Assembly (NCBI GenBank): GCA_964607765.1
Contig: CAZSNT010000051.1
Location: 1-55,198, forward strand
Length of the DNA: 55,198 nucleotides
Direction: 5' to 3'
Source: CAZSNT01 sp964607765
GTDB taxonomy: Bacteria; Verrucomicrobiota; Lentisphaeria; Oligosphaerales; JABHEG01
Shown here: positions 17,086 through 25,703 of the stretch, piece by piece
How positions within the stretch are numbered: the first letter of the stretch is position 1
How the letters are laid out: the number at the start of each line of letters is the position of its first letter
Notes under the pieces: model-generated
Told to the model about the DNA's origin: nothing
Database searches by the model: none
The model's input: the letters and a program-made list of their open reading frames with translations, nothing else
Position numbers and translations under genes: made by a program

Positions 17086-18432
17086 TCAGTACGCAATCTG
17101 CAGGCGATACTGCACTTCGGCCTCGCCGTTCGCCGGAATGAGCACCTGGAACTCGATTGTCTCGTTGTTCACCTTCTCGAATGCCGGACTGGATTCCGGA
17201 ATGGTCCAGCGGCCCCACGGGTGCTCCACCACTGAGGCAATCACATCGGCGTCTCTTTCGTTCCGCAGCGAGACGGTGACCTGCTGTTCCTGAACGCGCT
17301 GATCCACATCCTCCACGAACGGCGTCTGCACGCGCTTGCCGAACAGGCCCAACGCCGGCCCGATCCGGATCTCCAGCGTCTCTTCCGTGTCAGTGAACGG
17401 CATGCCGCGCTCGCCCAGCGACTGGAGCAGGCCGGAGGCGTGGCGGCGGCTGATCTTGACCTTGCCGCTCGGCAGAGGCAGACCCAGGCCTTCCCCATCC
17501 TCCGCGTCGCTGTTCGTGAACAGAATCGCCTGCTGCAACTTCTGCTCCGGCACGTTGACGGCAGGGCCCGACGTGAGCGGGTCGAACGTGTACGTGAGCC
17601 CGGCCGGAACACGGGTTGCGCCCAGCAACTGCAGCCGAGCCGTCTCGCGGGCGGGCAGCGACACGCCTTCCTCGGGAACGGCCGGCCGGTACTCAATGAG
17701 ACGTTCGATGTCGACTGGCTGGAGGCCTTCGGTCTTGGTCTTCTCCACCGCAAAGAACCGGCATGCTGCCTTCTCGTAGTCCACACCCGTGTCATTGCGC
17801 AGCAGCATCGCGGCGGCCACCTCGATCGTGGACGACGCCTCGTCGAAGACACATGTGTAGATCACGTGCCACGGCAGGCCGCCTGTGCGGTATGTCAGGC
17901 GCAGATCCTGAGGACCGGTCAGATCAGACTGCAGGTCGCAGGTCAGGGTCGGCGTGAACACGATCCCGTCATCCGGCGGCAGGAGTACCTCGCCGGCCGG
18001 ATTGAGCCACAGCTCGCCACTGTCCAGCCGCAACAGCGATATCTGGCCGCGCTCGATCCCGAGAACCGTGCCGCTGATCCGTTCGTGGGTTTCGGGGCGG
18101 ATCAACTGCACCGTCTTGTTCAGGGCACGTTTCAGCAGTTGGTCGCGATTCCGCGTGTCGTGCTCCAGGCGCAGGTCAGTGCTCTGCAGCGGCCGGCGCT
18201 CGGGCAGGCGGAACTGCACCGTGTCAAGGTCCACCCGCGTACTCACCCCCTCCCAACGTATGTCCGTGGTGCCTGTCCTGAACCCGACCTGCCGTGTCTC
18301 GATGATCTCGGCCTCGCCGCGATTGCTCACAGCGATGGCCAGGTCCCCGGCCGATGCTGCGAACATCGCACCAAGGAAAACCGTACCCGTGGCGCGGACC
18401 GCAGCCCGCCATCTGCGTGTGTGTGTCGTCAT
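17086..18432 (-). CDS. Secreted DUF4139-domain protein
   Basis: 448 residues with a signal peptide (AAVRATGTVFLGAMFAASAGDLA). The body is beta-rich. The middle segment (LTYRTGGLPWHVIYTCVF followed by NDTGVDYEKAACRFFA) matches the DUF4139 pattern, in which a strand-rich domain carries GLxW-x-xxY. The C-terminal half continues as Ig-like strands (KRVQTPFVEDVDQRVQEQQVTVSLRNERDADVIASVVEH). DUF4139 proteins are exported; no activity is established. The gene starts four bases after the esterase stop, so the two are cotranscribed and the protein probably acts with that esterase or on the same substrate. It has no visible anchor, so it is probably periplasmic or secreted. Confidence 0.75.
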   Translation of the reverse strand: MTTHTRRWRAAVRATGTVFLGAMFAASAGDLAIAVSNRGEAEIIETRQVGFRTGTTDIRWEGVSTRVDLDTVQFRLPERRPLQSTDLRLEHDTRNRDQLLKRALNKTVQLIRPETHERISGTVLGIERGQISLLRLDSGELWLNPAGEVLLPPDDGIVFTPTLTCDLQSDLTGPQDLRLTYRTGGLPWHVIYTCVFDEASSTIEVAAAMLLRNDTGVDYEKAACRFFAVEKTKTEGLQPVDIERLIEYRPAVPEEGVSLPARETARLQLLGATRVPAGLTYTFDPLTSGPAVNVPEQKLQQAILFTNSDAEDGEGLGLPLPSGKVKISRRHASGLLQSLGERGMPFTDTEETLEIRIGPALGLFGKRVQTPFVEDVDQRVQEQQVTVSLRNERDADVIASVVEHPWGRWTIPESSPAFEKVNNETIEFQVLIPANGEAEVQYRLQIAY

Positions 18433-18436
18433 CTCG

Positions 18437-20770
18437 TCAATCCCTTCCGGAAAACGGTTTGATCAGCCAACGCCCCGTTCGACGGAGCACGGACCAGCGT
18501 TCTCTCACTTCGAGCCTCACGGTGTGTTCCGGGGACATGTTGCCCGGGGCCGGAACGGCACGCATTCCCGCGCCTTGCTGCCGGTAAACATACTGTCCAC
18601 AGTGGTTCGTTGCCCGCGCCGCAACACTCAGTGTGCTGTTGGCCGCGAGCGTGATCTGCTTGTCAAACACGGTCCACGGTCCGTCGTTGACACGGTATTC
18701 GATGCCGCTCACGCCGAACCCGCCCGAGACATCGCTGGCCGCGAGCTTCAGCGTCACGGGGCTGCGGTACGCGCCGGAACGCAGACGTTCGCCGTGGATC
18801 ATGAGCTTTGGCACGGGCGGTCTCGTCTGCAGACGCCAGTCTTCGCCGAAGAACCCGCTCTCGATGAACGTGTCCGGAAGGTACCGCAACGGTTCCTGTA
18901 CGGTCGGGCCGGCGGCGCGCCGCGCGTCCCACACCACATAGTCCGGCCAGTAGAACGGCAGGGCCTCGAGGTCCTTGCCCACGTGCCGAGCTGTGTAGCG
19001 GTCGGGGTCGACGCGGCTGGACAGGTACCCGCGTGCCAGCACCACGTAGTGTGCCGGCGCCACAGGATTCGGGGCAAGGAACAGGTAGTTCACGTGGTCA
19101 CCCGCGTACACGCGCGAGCCGCACTGAACCCGCACACCCGCACCCGCCTCGCTCACCCTTAGCGGCAGTCTGTCAGCCAACTGCCGAATGACCCAGTTCG
19201 ATCCCGGATCGCCGAAGAGCACCAGGTGACGGTCGCGCGGCAGCGAGTCGAGCGTGAAATCCGTGTCCGGATACGGCACAACCAATTGCTGCTCGCGGTG
19301 AACGTGCGGGCCGGGGCGGAAAGGGTAGGGGGGGCGCCACCAGTTCCCGCGCCGGTGCCCCGGCGGCCGCTGCTTGCCCCAGTGCAGCGTCATCCACGTG
19401 TTCCACTCGGCGGCAAATTGCTGCGCGTCCCGCAGGTCGACACCGGTACGCCCACGCCGGCTTCGCGGCTGGGCCCCGTAGATCACGATGAAGCGTGAGC
19501 GGAACGCGTCGTCCAACGGGCCGGGCAGCGTGTGCGACTTGCGTACCGGTCGCGTAACGCCCAACTCGGCGGCCGGATCCTCCACCAAGTCCCAGCCGTC
19601 GATCTCCAGGGCCTCATTGAGTCTCGCTGCGAACTGCAGGCGCGACGCTGGCGCCTCAACGGTGCATTTCCGGCCGTCGATCCAGACCGTCACGGTCTCG
19701 TCCATGCTAAGCAGTCGCGCGTCGGGATACAGACTGAACTCCAGAACGCCGCGCGTTCTGATGCCAATCTCCTGTCCCTTGACCTGTGCCTCGACTCTCG
19801 CCCATTTGTTCTGCAGACGCAGGCGATCGACGGCCAGCCAGTGCGCACGGTTGTGGCGGATCGTGTTCGTTGTCAGGACGACTGTGCGCGGGTAGGCGTC
19901 TCGCACTTTGTCCAGGAAGAACGCGTAGTTGTGCTCCGCGCTGTTGCTGCCGCAATGCCCTGCCTCGCCGCGTTTGGTTGCTACGCGCACGCTGCCCGTC
20001 CGGCGCACGCTCTTGACCATGTCAAGGGCGTTGTGAGGCGGGTTGATGGCGTCGTTCATGTCGAACGTGACATACATCCAACTCGAGCGGGCGTTATCCG
20101 CCTGCTTGATCGAGGACGCTGTCTCCAGCAACGGCAGGCGAGCCGGATCCACGTATGCCGGGAAGTGCGGCTGACTGGCGGCATCGTACCAGTGCCGGTA
20201 GAACTCCTGGAACTTGGTCCAGCCCGCCACCGGCGCGACGGCCGCGAACACGCCCGGGTAACGCGTGGCCACGCGGAACGCGCCGTGGCCGCCCATCGAT
20301 CCGCCTTCGACGTAGAGCCGTTCCGTGTCCACGTTGAGTGCGGGGTGGTACGGTGTCGTCTGCTGCAGGTCAGCCAGTACATGGAACAGGTCGTCTTCGC
20401 CGAGGCTGTCCCAGTTCTGGCTGCCGCGTCCGTCAGGCCTGACCAGCAACCAACCGTGGCGGTCTGCCCAGCGCGCGCGCCACCCATGGCCGGGCGCTCC
20501 GGTGCGCCCGCCGAAGCCGTGAAGTGAAAACACGACTGGCGCCGGCCGGTCGGGGCGATAGGTCTCGGGCACGTACACGTGGTACGGCTGCAGGCTGCCG
20601 TCCACCGGCGACAGGTAGTAGCAGCGACAGTTGCCGGGGCGCACCACGTCATGGCACAACGCGGCCGCGGAAGTCACCCACAGCGCCACACACACACGCC
20701 ACGCCGTGGCGGCACGCCGCCGCGCACCGGGCATGCTTGCAGGATTGGCATGGGTACAAAAGGACTTCAT
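18437..20770 (-). CDS. Secreted alpha/beta hydrolase with prolyl-oligopeptidase-type core
   Basis: 777 residues. A signal-like segment (TAWRVCVALWVTSAAALC) precedes an S9-type alpha/beta hydrolase: oxyanion region VVFSLHGFGGRTG, the nucleophile elbow GGSMGGHGAFRVA with the catalytic Ser, and a GEAGHCGSN segment that could hold the catalytic His. A middle region of unknown fold (about 340-680) follows. Residues about 690-775 form an Ig-like strand domain of the OmpL47/chitobiase type (LKLAASDVSGGFGVSGIEYRVNDGPW). Relatives act as polysaccharide esterases or peptidases; the heparinase-type lyase upstream favours an esterase. A start at ATG 20734 is also possible. No ribosome site is evident for either. 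The gene is followed by DUF4139 after four bases. Confidence 0.78.
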   Translation of the reverse strand: MKSFCTHANPASMPGARRRAATAWRVCVALWVTSAAALCHDVVRPGNCRCYYLSPVDGSLQPYHVYVPETYRPDRPAPVVFSLHGFGGRTGAPGHGWRARWADRHGWLLVRPDGRGSQNWDSLGEDDLFHVLADLQQTTPYHPALNVDTERLYVEGGSMGGHGAFRVATRYPGVFAAVAPVAGWTKFQEFYRHWYDAASQPHFPAYVDPARLPLLETASSIKQADNARSSWMYVTFDMNDAINPPHNALDMVKSVRRTGSVRVATKRGEAGHCGSNSAEHNYAFFLDKVRDAYPRTVVLTTNTIRHNRAHWLAVDRLRLQNKWARVEAQVKGQEIGIRTRGVLEFSLYPDARLLSMDETVTVWIDGRKCTVEAPASRLQFAARLNEALEIDGWDLVEDPAAELGVTRPVRKSHTLPGPLDDAFRSRFIVIYGAQPRSRRGRTGVDLRDAQQFAAEWNTWMTLHWGKQRPPGHRRGNWWRPPYPFRPGPHVHREQQLVVPYPDTDFTLDSLPRDRHLVLFGDPGSNWVIRQLADRLPLRVSEAGAGVRVQCGSRVYAGDHVNYLFLAPNPVAPAHYVVLARGYLSSRVDPDRYTARHVGKDLEALPFYWPDYVVWDARRAAGPTVQEPLRYLPDTFIESGFFGEDWRLQTRPPVPKLMIHGERLRSGAYRSPVTLKLAASDVSGGFGVSGIEYRVNDGPWTVFDKQITLAANSTLSVAARATNHCGQYVYRQQGAGMRAVPAPGNMSPEHTVRLEVRERWSVLRRTGRWLIKPFSGRD

Positions 20771-20885
20771 GGCAGGCAGCGCTCGCCCTCGGCCTGTTCA
20801 TCAACGTCGGAGTGCCTCCCGATGATGCACAGTATATCTCGGCGGCGTGCGGAAAACCACCCCCCGACTGCAGGGAGGCACACGA

Positions 20886-20914
20886 CGTATACGACCCATA
20901 CCCCTTACGGGCAA
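20886..20914 (-). promoter_or_regulatory. Possible promoter of the esterase operon
   Basis: TTGCCC (20914-20909), a 17-base spacer and TATACG (20891-20886) on the minus strand match sigma70 boxes at four of six positions each. The 174-base gap between the heparinase stop and the esterase start makes a separate promoter plausible. Confidence 0.35.
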
Positions 20915-20944
20915 CGTGCCGATCTGCGCTCGCCCAGCCTTCTG

Positions 20945-23878
20945 TCACTCGCCCCGCGCCAGCGGCACGAGCTTGATCCAGTCCAGGTTCAGGCCGATCC
21001 CGCAGTCGTTGGTCAACGTCAGTCGGTGCCTGCCTCGCTCCAGCGACACGATCACGGGCGCATTGTCGTGCGCCAGCCAGAGGTCCCGCCAATTGTCCGT
21101 GGTGGAGCTCCAACCACCCGTGTGTGGGAACAGCAGCGGCGTCTCCGCCCCGGGGAGCGGCTCGCCGTCGATCAGCAACAGGCGCGTCACCGGCTCTGCC
21201 GACGCGTGGCAGCACCGTACAAGCACGGCGTAACGGCCCGCACGCGGCAGCTCGAACTCCCACTCCAGAGCGTGTCCTCTGTCGTCCCAGAACTTGAACG
21301 ACCGCCCGGAATCGCCGACCTTGTTGCAGACGGTCGCCTCGCCTCCGCGCTGTGCCCTGAAATCCTCGGCCTGGATACAGGCTGCGTCAGCCAGATCCGG
21401 GGCGTGCGCCGACATGTCCGGCGCATGGTAGATGCCCGGAATGTCCGGACCCAGCGCCGCGGCAGTGATCGTGAACCGTATGCGCGCCGTCGTGATCGGC
21501 TTGGCCAGCCGGAACGCCAGCCGCGTCGGCGATGGCTTGCCCGGATTCTCGATCGTCTCCGTTCCAGCGTCCCACGCGCAGGCCGCGTCCACTGCAACGT
21601 CGATCTCCAGGCAGGCACTGGCGTCGTGGACCACGAACGTGTCGACATCGCGGCGGAAGACCTTTTCATAGGTGACGAGGGCGGTCTCGAACGTCTGCGG
21701 CGAACGGAACTCGACGTAATCCTCCACAACGAAAGAGCGACTGACACGATCGTGCTCGAACGTGCGGACCAGTCTGGTGAGTTCCGGAACCGCGTAGGCG
21801 TCCGCAAAGTCGATGACCAATCGATCCAGCGCATCGCCGAACGCGGTCTCCAGCACCTTGGCCGCGGCGTGCCGGCCCTTGGACTGCAGCTTGCCGCCCA
21901 CAACCGGGACAGGATGTCCGTACGAGTTCAGCATCTTGCTGACGTACCGTTGACTGCTGAACGTGCGCTGTGTGTACACTTCGCCGCCGGGATCGAGCAG
22001 GTACGGCTTGCCGCCCAGGATCACCGTGAATGAGCCGACGTCGTTGTGATTGTGGTGCTCCGCATTGTGCCCGCCCTTGACTGCCACGCCAAAGCTCGGC
22101 AGTCCATCGGTCTGCACGGCCCGGGAAACCAGTATGCCGGCGTCTGCAAACCAGCTGCGCAGCGGCAGACCGACACCCGCCGGTCCCTCCACAGACGGTG
22201 GCGCGGCCGTGAAAAGGCCCAACGTGACCACACCGGCCGCAGCCGCGTTGACCTCGACCGGCCCCCACAACGCTTGCGGGAAACGACGCGCGATCAATGC
22301 CATCACGGACGTTGACGGCCTCGCGTTCACGGAGCAGTCCGCGAACGCCGGTGCAAGCCCGGGCACAACTTGGATGTTGCGGGCGAATGCAGCAATGCTC
22401 GGCAGCGTCTCGTGATCGTAGATGCTCAGTCTGCCGTCCGTCACCGCCAAGACCATCTCCCCCAGCATCATGTAGTGCCCGAACCCGTAGTTCCAGTAAC
22501 CCATGCCCTCGCTGCAGTAGCCGTCAGCGGTGAAGCCGCCGAGAAAGTAGGGGTTCGACACCTCCATGCCGGCAATGAACTCAGCCCGTTCCTCGCGACT
22601 CTCGATCAGCGCCAACGCTGAACCGACAACCCCCGCATTGCAGACTGCGTTCCAGTTATTCGAGCCGACCATCCACCAGAAGCCGGAGGCCACCGTCCCA
22701 CTCCGAAGTGTCTTCAGGTACGGATCCCAGGTGCGCCGCCGGATTTCGGCGCGAATTCGGCGCCGGACCTCCCGCCCCAGGCAATCTCCAAGCCAATAAT
22801 CGGCTGTGGCCAGAAGCCACGACCGGGCGGACGAGCCGAGATCGGCGTAAAGCGCCTTGCCATGGAAGTTCGACAGCCCTGAATCGTGCGCAGGCATCAC
22901 CCAGCTGCGCTCGTCGCAGATGGCGAGGATGTCGCGCTGTATGGCCGGGATAAAGCGTCCCTTGTTCTCGAAACACTCAGCCTTCAGCAACGTACCCAGG
23001 CGTGACGTGCGCTGCCCGTAAGGACGCTGGTAGTTGGTGCGGTTCCCGGTCCGGGTGAACTCCAGGTACAGGTCGTCAGGCAACTCGGGGGGCGACTCCT
23101 TGGCGATCTTCACAGCCGAGGCGATGATCTTCGCAGCTGACTTGTCCGCCGCGAGTCTGTCCCATGTCTCACGATCCGCGATGGGGCGCCCGACACCAGC
23201 CGGCTCCGGCCGCAACAGTGCTGCGATCTCCGCAATCCGGGCAGTGGTCGGGACGGGGAACGTGCGGCCCCTCGACGCTCGGGTCGGCGTGGTCTTCACT
23301 GCCCCAATCTCCTCGTCGCTCAGCTCGGCCAGACTGAAATCGTCCAGGTCAGCCGTGGCCTGCGAGCCGTTGTACGAGTGGACCCAGATGTCCACTTGCG
23401 CAGCGGTTTCAGGCGCGCGAGCCACCAGCGTGAACTGCTTCCATGTCTTCTGCGATCCCGGAACGCTGAGAGCCAGTTCATTCCGCAGTTCCTGCCGGTT
23501 CAGCATCTGGCGATCGGCATCGAAGAACTGAAGATAGACCCCCACACTCCCCGACGCCACGGCGCGCCCCCAGAAGCGCAGCGCGTAATACCTGCCGGGC
23601 TGCACTGCGACCGCGGCGGCGCGCAGGCTGGAGCCGTATGTGCTGCTCGTGTCGACCACGCGCAGCCCGAGCTCGCCGGTTCGTGCCGCCGCGCCGACGA
23701 TCCGGCTCATGCCGCGGTCGCCGTGGTTCGACCATCCCGCCATCTGCTGCTCGAAGCCCGCGTTCACGACCTCGAGCGGGGTCTCGGCCGCTGCCGTGAC
23801 AGCGCAGACCATGATCATGGCAAACAGTGGACGCCCGCGACGTGCAACACGCTGCGCTGGTGAGATCGGTGCCAACAT
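20945..23878 (-). CDS. Secreted heparinase II/III-like polysaccharide lyase
   Basis: About 977 residues from ATG 23878, which AAGGAG precedes at seven bases; an earlier in-frame ATG (23926) has no such site. Parts in order: a signal peptide ending near AVTAAAETP, an N-terminal jelly-roll CBM (EVVNAGFEQQMAGWSNHGDRG to about 190), an (alpha/alpha) barrel (about 230-560) with the ADYWLGDC and WWMVGSNNWNAVCNAG segments, then the heparinase II/III beta-sandwich with KGGHNAEHHNHNDVGSF and GKPYLLDPGGEVYT, which carry the metal and catalytic residues. A second CBM-like domain ends the protein (YAVLVRCCHASAEPV to LTNDCGIGLNLDWIKL, CBM6/35-like). It cleaves uronic-acid polysaccharides by beta-elimination; glycosaminoglycan, alginate or ulvan are all possible. 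Confidence 0.88.
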   Translation of the reverse strand: MLAPISPAQRVARRGRPLFAMIMVCAVTAAAETPLEVVNAGFEQQMAGWSNHGDRGMSRIVGAAARTGELGLRVVDTSSTYGSSLRAAAVAVQPGRYYALRFWGRAVASGSVGVYLQFFDADRQMLNRQELRNELALSVPGSQKTWKQFTLVARAPETAAQVDIWVHSYNGSQATADLDDFSLAELSDEEIGAVKTTPTRASRGRTFPVPTTARIAEIAALLRPEPAGVGRPIADRETWDRLAADKSAAKIIASAVKIAKESPPELPDDLYLEFTRTGNRTNYQRPYGQRTSRLGTLLKAECFENKGRFIPAIQRDILAICDERSWVMPAHDSGLSNFHGKALYADLGSSARSWLLATADYWLGDCLGREVRRRIRAEIRRRTWDPYLKTLRSGTVASGFWWMVGSNNWNAVCNAGVVGSALALIESREERAEFIAGMEVSNPYFLGGFTADGYCSEGMGYWNYGFGHYMMLGEMVLAVTDGRLSIYDHETLPSIAAFARNIQVVPGLAPAFADCSVNARPSTSVMALIARRFPQALWGPVEVNAAAAGVVTLGLFTAAPPSVEGPAGVGLPLRSWFADAGILVSRAVQTDGLPSFGVAVKGGHNAEHHNHNDVGSFTVILGGKPYLLDPGGEVYTQRTFSSQRYVSKMLNSYGHPVPVVGGKLQSKGRHAAAKVLETAFGDALDRLVIDFADAYAVPELTRLVRTFEHDRVSRSFVVEDYVEFRSPQTFETALVTYEKVFRRDVDTFVVHDASACLEIDVAVDAACAWDAGTETIENPGKPSPTRLAFRLAKPITTARIRFTITAAALGPDIPGIYHAPDMSAHAPDLADAACIQAEDFRAQRGGEATVCNKVGDSGRSFKFWDDRGHALEWEFELPRAGRYAVLVRCCHASAEPVTRLLLIDGEPLPGAETPLLFPHTGGWSSTTDNWRDLWLAHDNAPVIVSLERGRHRLTLTNDCGIGLNLDWIKLVPLARGE

Positions 23879-23930
23879 CCCCACGCTCCTTCCATCGTCC
23901 GGTGACTCAGTGACTGGATGACTCAATGAC

Positions 23931-23978
23931 TCATGTCGCCAATCCCGGGAGTGCTCTGAGGAATGTCCGTGTGTTCAT
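23931..23978 (-). pseudogene. 15-residue coding stub with strong ribosome site
   Basis: GGAAGGAG ends ten bases before ATG 23978, and the frame reads MNTRTFLRALPGLAT before TGA. The peptide resembles the first residues of Tat-exported PVC oxidoreductases (MN-x-R-x-FLR-x). The stop falls at the edge of a run of GACTCA-type short repeats, so this looks like a gene whose body was deleted, although a leader peptide for the heparinase gene is an alternative. Confidence 0.4.
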
Positions 23979-24057
23979 GATCGCGAGACTCCTTCCTTGA
24001 TCTGTCCGCAGAAGCCCAAACTTACCCGAGCGTCACGTCAAGTCAACGCTGTGCATC

Positions 24058-24085
24058 GGTCACGCCCGCTTCTCCTGGGGTGACC
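24058..24085. promoter_or_regulatory. Inverted repeat, possible operator
   Basis: GGTCAC (24058-24063) and GTGACC (24080-24085) form a perfect 6-base inverted repeat with a 16-base centre, placed between two divergent catabolic genes where a regulator site is expected. No regulator is identified. Confidence 0.3.
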
Positions 24086-24196
24086 CGGATCACGCCGGCC
24101 GGGGCAGGGCTGGACGCAACGCACCTCGCGGAGTATGCGTATACCCTCAATGTCAACACAGATCGCGAATGATCCGATTGCCTGGGAGTCAATACC

Positions 24197-25297
24197 GTGA
24201 TTGAGACGATGACGAACCGTCAGCGCATCAAGGCTGTCCTTCAGGGCGAAGAGGTGGACCGGTTGCCCGTTTGGCTCAAGATGGCCAACGCAACCTGGAA
24301 ATCCATGCAGCCCGAGCCATACCGATCCATGAACGGCGTCGTGTTGCTCCGAGAGGCAGGCTGCGACGTGATGAGCGGGTGCGGATTGCCCGGTGGCGCC
24401 CTCACGGCCACTGCGCCGCACATCCGGACCTCATCGGAACGGGTCGAGGGCGGGCGCCTTACCACGATCGAGACTCCGGATGGACCATTGACCCAGAAGT
24501 ACGGGGTGGACGCGGAGACGAACTCCTCGCACCCGCTGACGTACTTCGCCGAGAACACCGAGGATCTGAGGAAACTGCGCTGGGTGTTCACCGGCACCGA
24601 GTACCACGTGGATGCGAACAAAGCCGCCGAGGGCTTCGCTAATCAGCAGAGGCTGGCACAGGATGACGTGTTCACCACCTCGGGAGTGGGCCCCTCGCCG
24701 CTGATGCATCTGGTGGAGCACATGTGTGGCCCCGAAGCCTATGTCTACAACATGGTGGATGCCCCGGACGTGTTCGACGAAGTGGTCGAACTGATGCACC
24801 AGGACCGGTTGCGCTACCTGCGCGCCGTGCTGCCCCACTGTCCGGCCGACTCGTTCTGGATCAGCGAGAACACCTCGACCACGCTGATCAGTCCGGCGCT
24901 GTTCGAGAAGCACTGCATGCCGCACCTGGCGGCCTACGGGAGCCTGATCGAGGAGCACAATACGGTGGCCGTGCACCACATGTGCGGAACTCTGAACGCG
25001 CTCCTGGAGATGATCGATACGCTGCCGGCCACCGCGAACGAGGCCTTCACAACACGCCCGCTCGGCGACGTCTCGCTGGCCGAGGGCCGGCGACGCATGC
25101 CGTCAAAGGCGCTGATCGGGGGCACAAACGCCACGCTGTGGCTCGCGTCGGAGGACACGATCGTGCGTACGGTGGCCGAGGATCTGGCGCAGTGCCCCGA
25201 CCGACGCAAGATCTTCCTGACCTCCGCCGGTGTGCTGCCGCCGCCTGTCTCGTTCGAGAAGGCGAAGGCAGTAGTGGAAGAACTCAAGCGACTCTGA
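24197..25297 (+). CDS. Uroporphyrinogen-decarboxylase-like protein, short form
   Basis: 366 residues of the URO-D superfamily. It begins MIETMTNRQRIKAVLQGEEVDRLPVWLKM, the standard opening of non-HemE members, and keeps the barrel motifs VYNMVDAPDVFDEVVELM, DSFWISENTSTTLISPALFEKHCMPHLAAY, the VAVHHMCGTLNALLEMI metal-type segment and ALIGGTNATLWL. The HxCG in HHMCG matches the zinc-binding pattern of methyl-corrinoid transferases better than the long paralogue at 11294 does. GGGAG lies eight bases before GTG 24197, so the GTG start is favoured over ATG 24209. The methyl donor and acceptor are unknown. With its paralogue it flanks the polysaccharide-degrading genes, hinting at demethylation of methylated sugars. 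Confidence 0.85.
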   Translation: MIETMTNRQRIKAVLQGEEVDRLPVWLKMANATWKSMQPEPYRSMNGVVLLREAGCDVMSGCGLPGGALTATAPHIRTSSERVEGGRLTTIETPDGPLTQKYGVDAETNSSHPLTYFAENTEDLRKLRWVFTGTEYHVDANKAAEGFANQQRLAQDDVFTTSGVGPSPLMHLVEHMCGPEAYVYNMVDAPDVFDEVVELMHQDRLRYLRAVLPHCPADSFWISENTSTTLISPALFEKHCMPHLAAYGSLIEEHNTVAVHHMCGTLNALLEMIDTLPATANEAFTTRPLGDVSLAEGRRRMPSKALIGGTNATLWLASEDTIVRTVAEDLAQCPDRRKIFLTSAGVLPPPVSFEKAKAVVEELKRL

Positions 25298-25353
25298 GTG
25301 CGCGCTGTCACCGAACAGGGCCCGGCACTGACAATACGACGATGTCTCCTTCT

Positions 25354-25430
25354 GAGTTCCGCGTTCACGCGGCAGTCGAAGCGAAGCTTCAGCGAGCGGT
25401 TCTGCCTTTCCGATCGATCGCACGGAACTC
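25354..25430. repeat. 77-bp nested palindromic element
   Basis: Outer arms GAGTTCCG (25354-25361) and CGGAACTC (25423-25430), an inner GGCAG/CTGCC pair and a GAAGC/GCTTC hairpin near the centre are nested in one gap. The layout resembles small REP/MITE-type palindromic elements rather than a terminator, as no T-run follows. Confidence 0.45.
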
Positions 25431-25446
25431 GTTGCGAGCCGTAGCC

Positions 25447-25475
25447 TTGACTTGACTGGTAAGAAATCCTACTGT
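25447..25475 (+). promoter_or_regulatory. Promoter of the vapB-type gene, possibly leaderless
   Basis: TTGACT (25447-25452), 17 bases, then TACTGT (25470-25475). Transcription would start at about 25482, which is the A of the antitoxin ATG. No ribosome site precedes that ATG. Confidence 0.4.
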
Positions 25476-25481
25476 AATGGT

Positions 25482-25703
25482 ATGAAAGCAATAGTGTCTC
25501 AGAAAGGACAGGTCACGATCCCCAAGGCGTGCAGGGACAGACTTGGCCTGCAGCCGGGGACCGTGCTGGACTTCGTGACCTCGAATGGCCGACTGCTCGC
25601 CACGAAGATGCGGCCAACCGATGTATTCCGCAAATGGCGGGGTAAGGGTAAGTTGCCCGACGGCATGACCGTCGACGAATACCTCACGAAGGTCCGCAGA
25701 TGA
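25482..25703 (+). CDS. vapB: AbrB/SpoVT-type antitoxin (VapB/MazE-like)
   Basis: 73 residues. The N-terminal swapped-hairpin DNA-binding domain reads MKAIVSQKGQVTIPKACRDRLGL followed by QPGTVLDF, the standard SpoVT-AbrB motif. The C-terminal tail (FRKWRGKGKLPDGMTVDEYLTKVRR) is the toxin-binding segment expected in VapB-type antitoxins. Its stop overlaps the start of the PIN-domain gene in an ATGA junction, the usual antitoxin-toxin order. The complex normally represses its own promoter, and the probable promoter runs straight into the ATG. Family is secure; the symbol is used in the general VapBC sense. Confidence 0.88.
   Translation: MKAIVSQKGQVTIPKACRDRLGLQPGTVLDFVTSNGRLLATKMRPTDVFRKWRGKGKLPDGMTVDEYLTKVRR

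Larger units (their letters stand above)
23879..24196. other. 318-base divergent gap
   Basis: Lies between the heparinase gene (leftward) and a UroD-like gene (rightward). It contains a short coding stub with a strong ribosome site (23931-23978), degenerate GACTCA repeats (23899-23935), and an inverted repeat GGTCAC/GTGACC (24058-24085). No further gene is seen. Confidence 0.5.
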
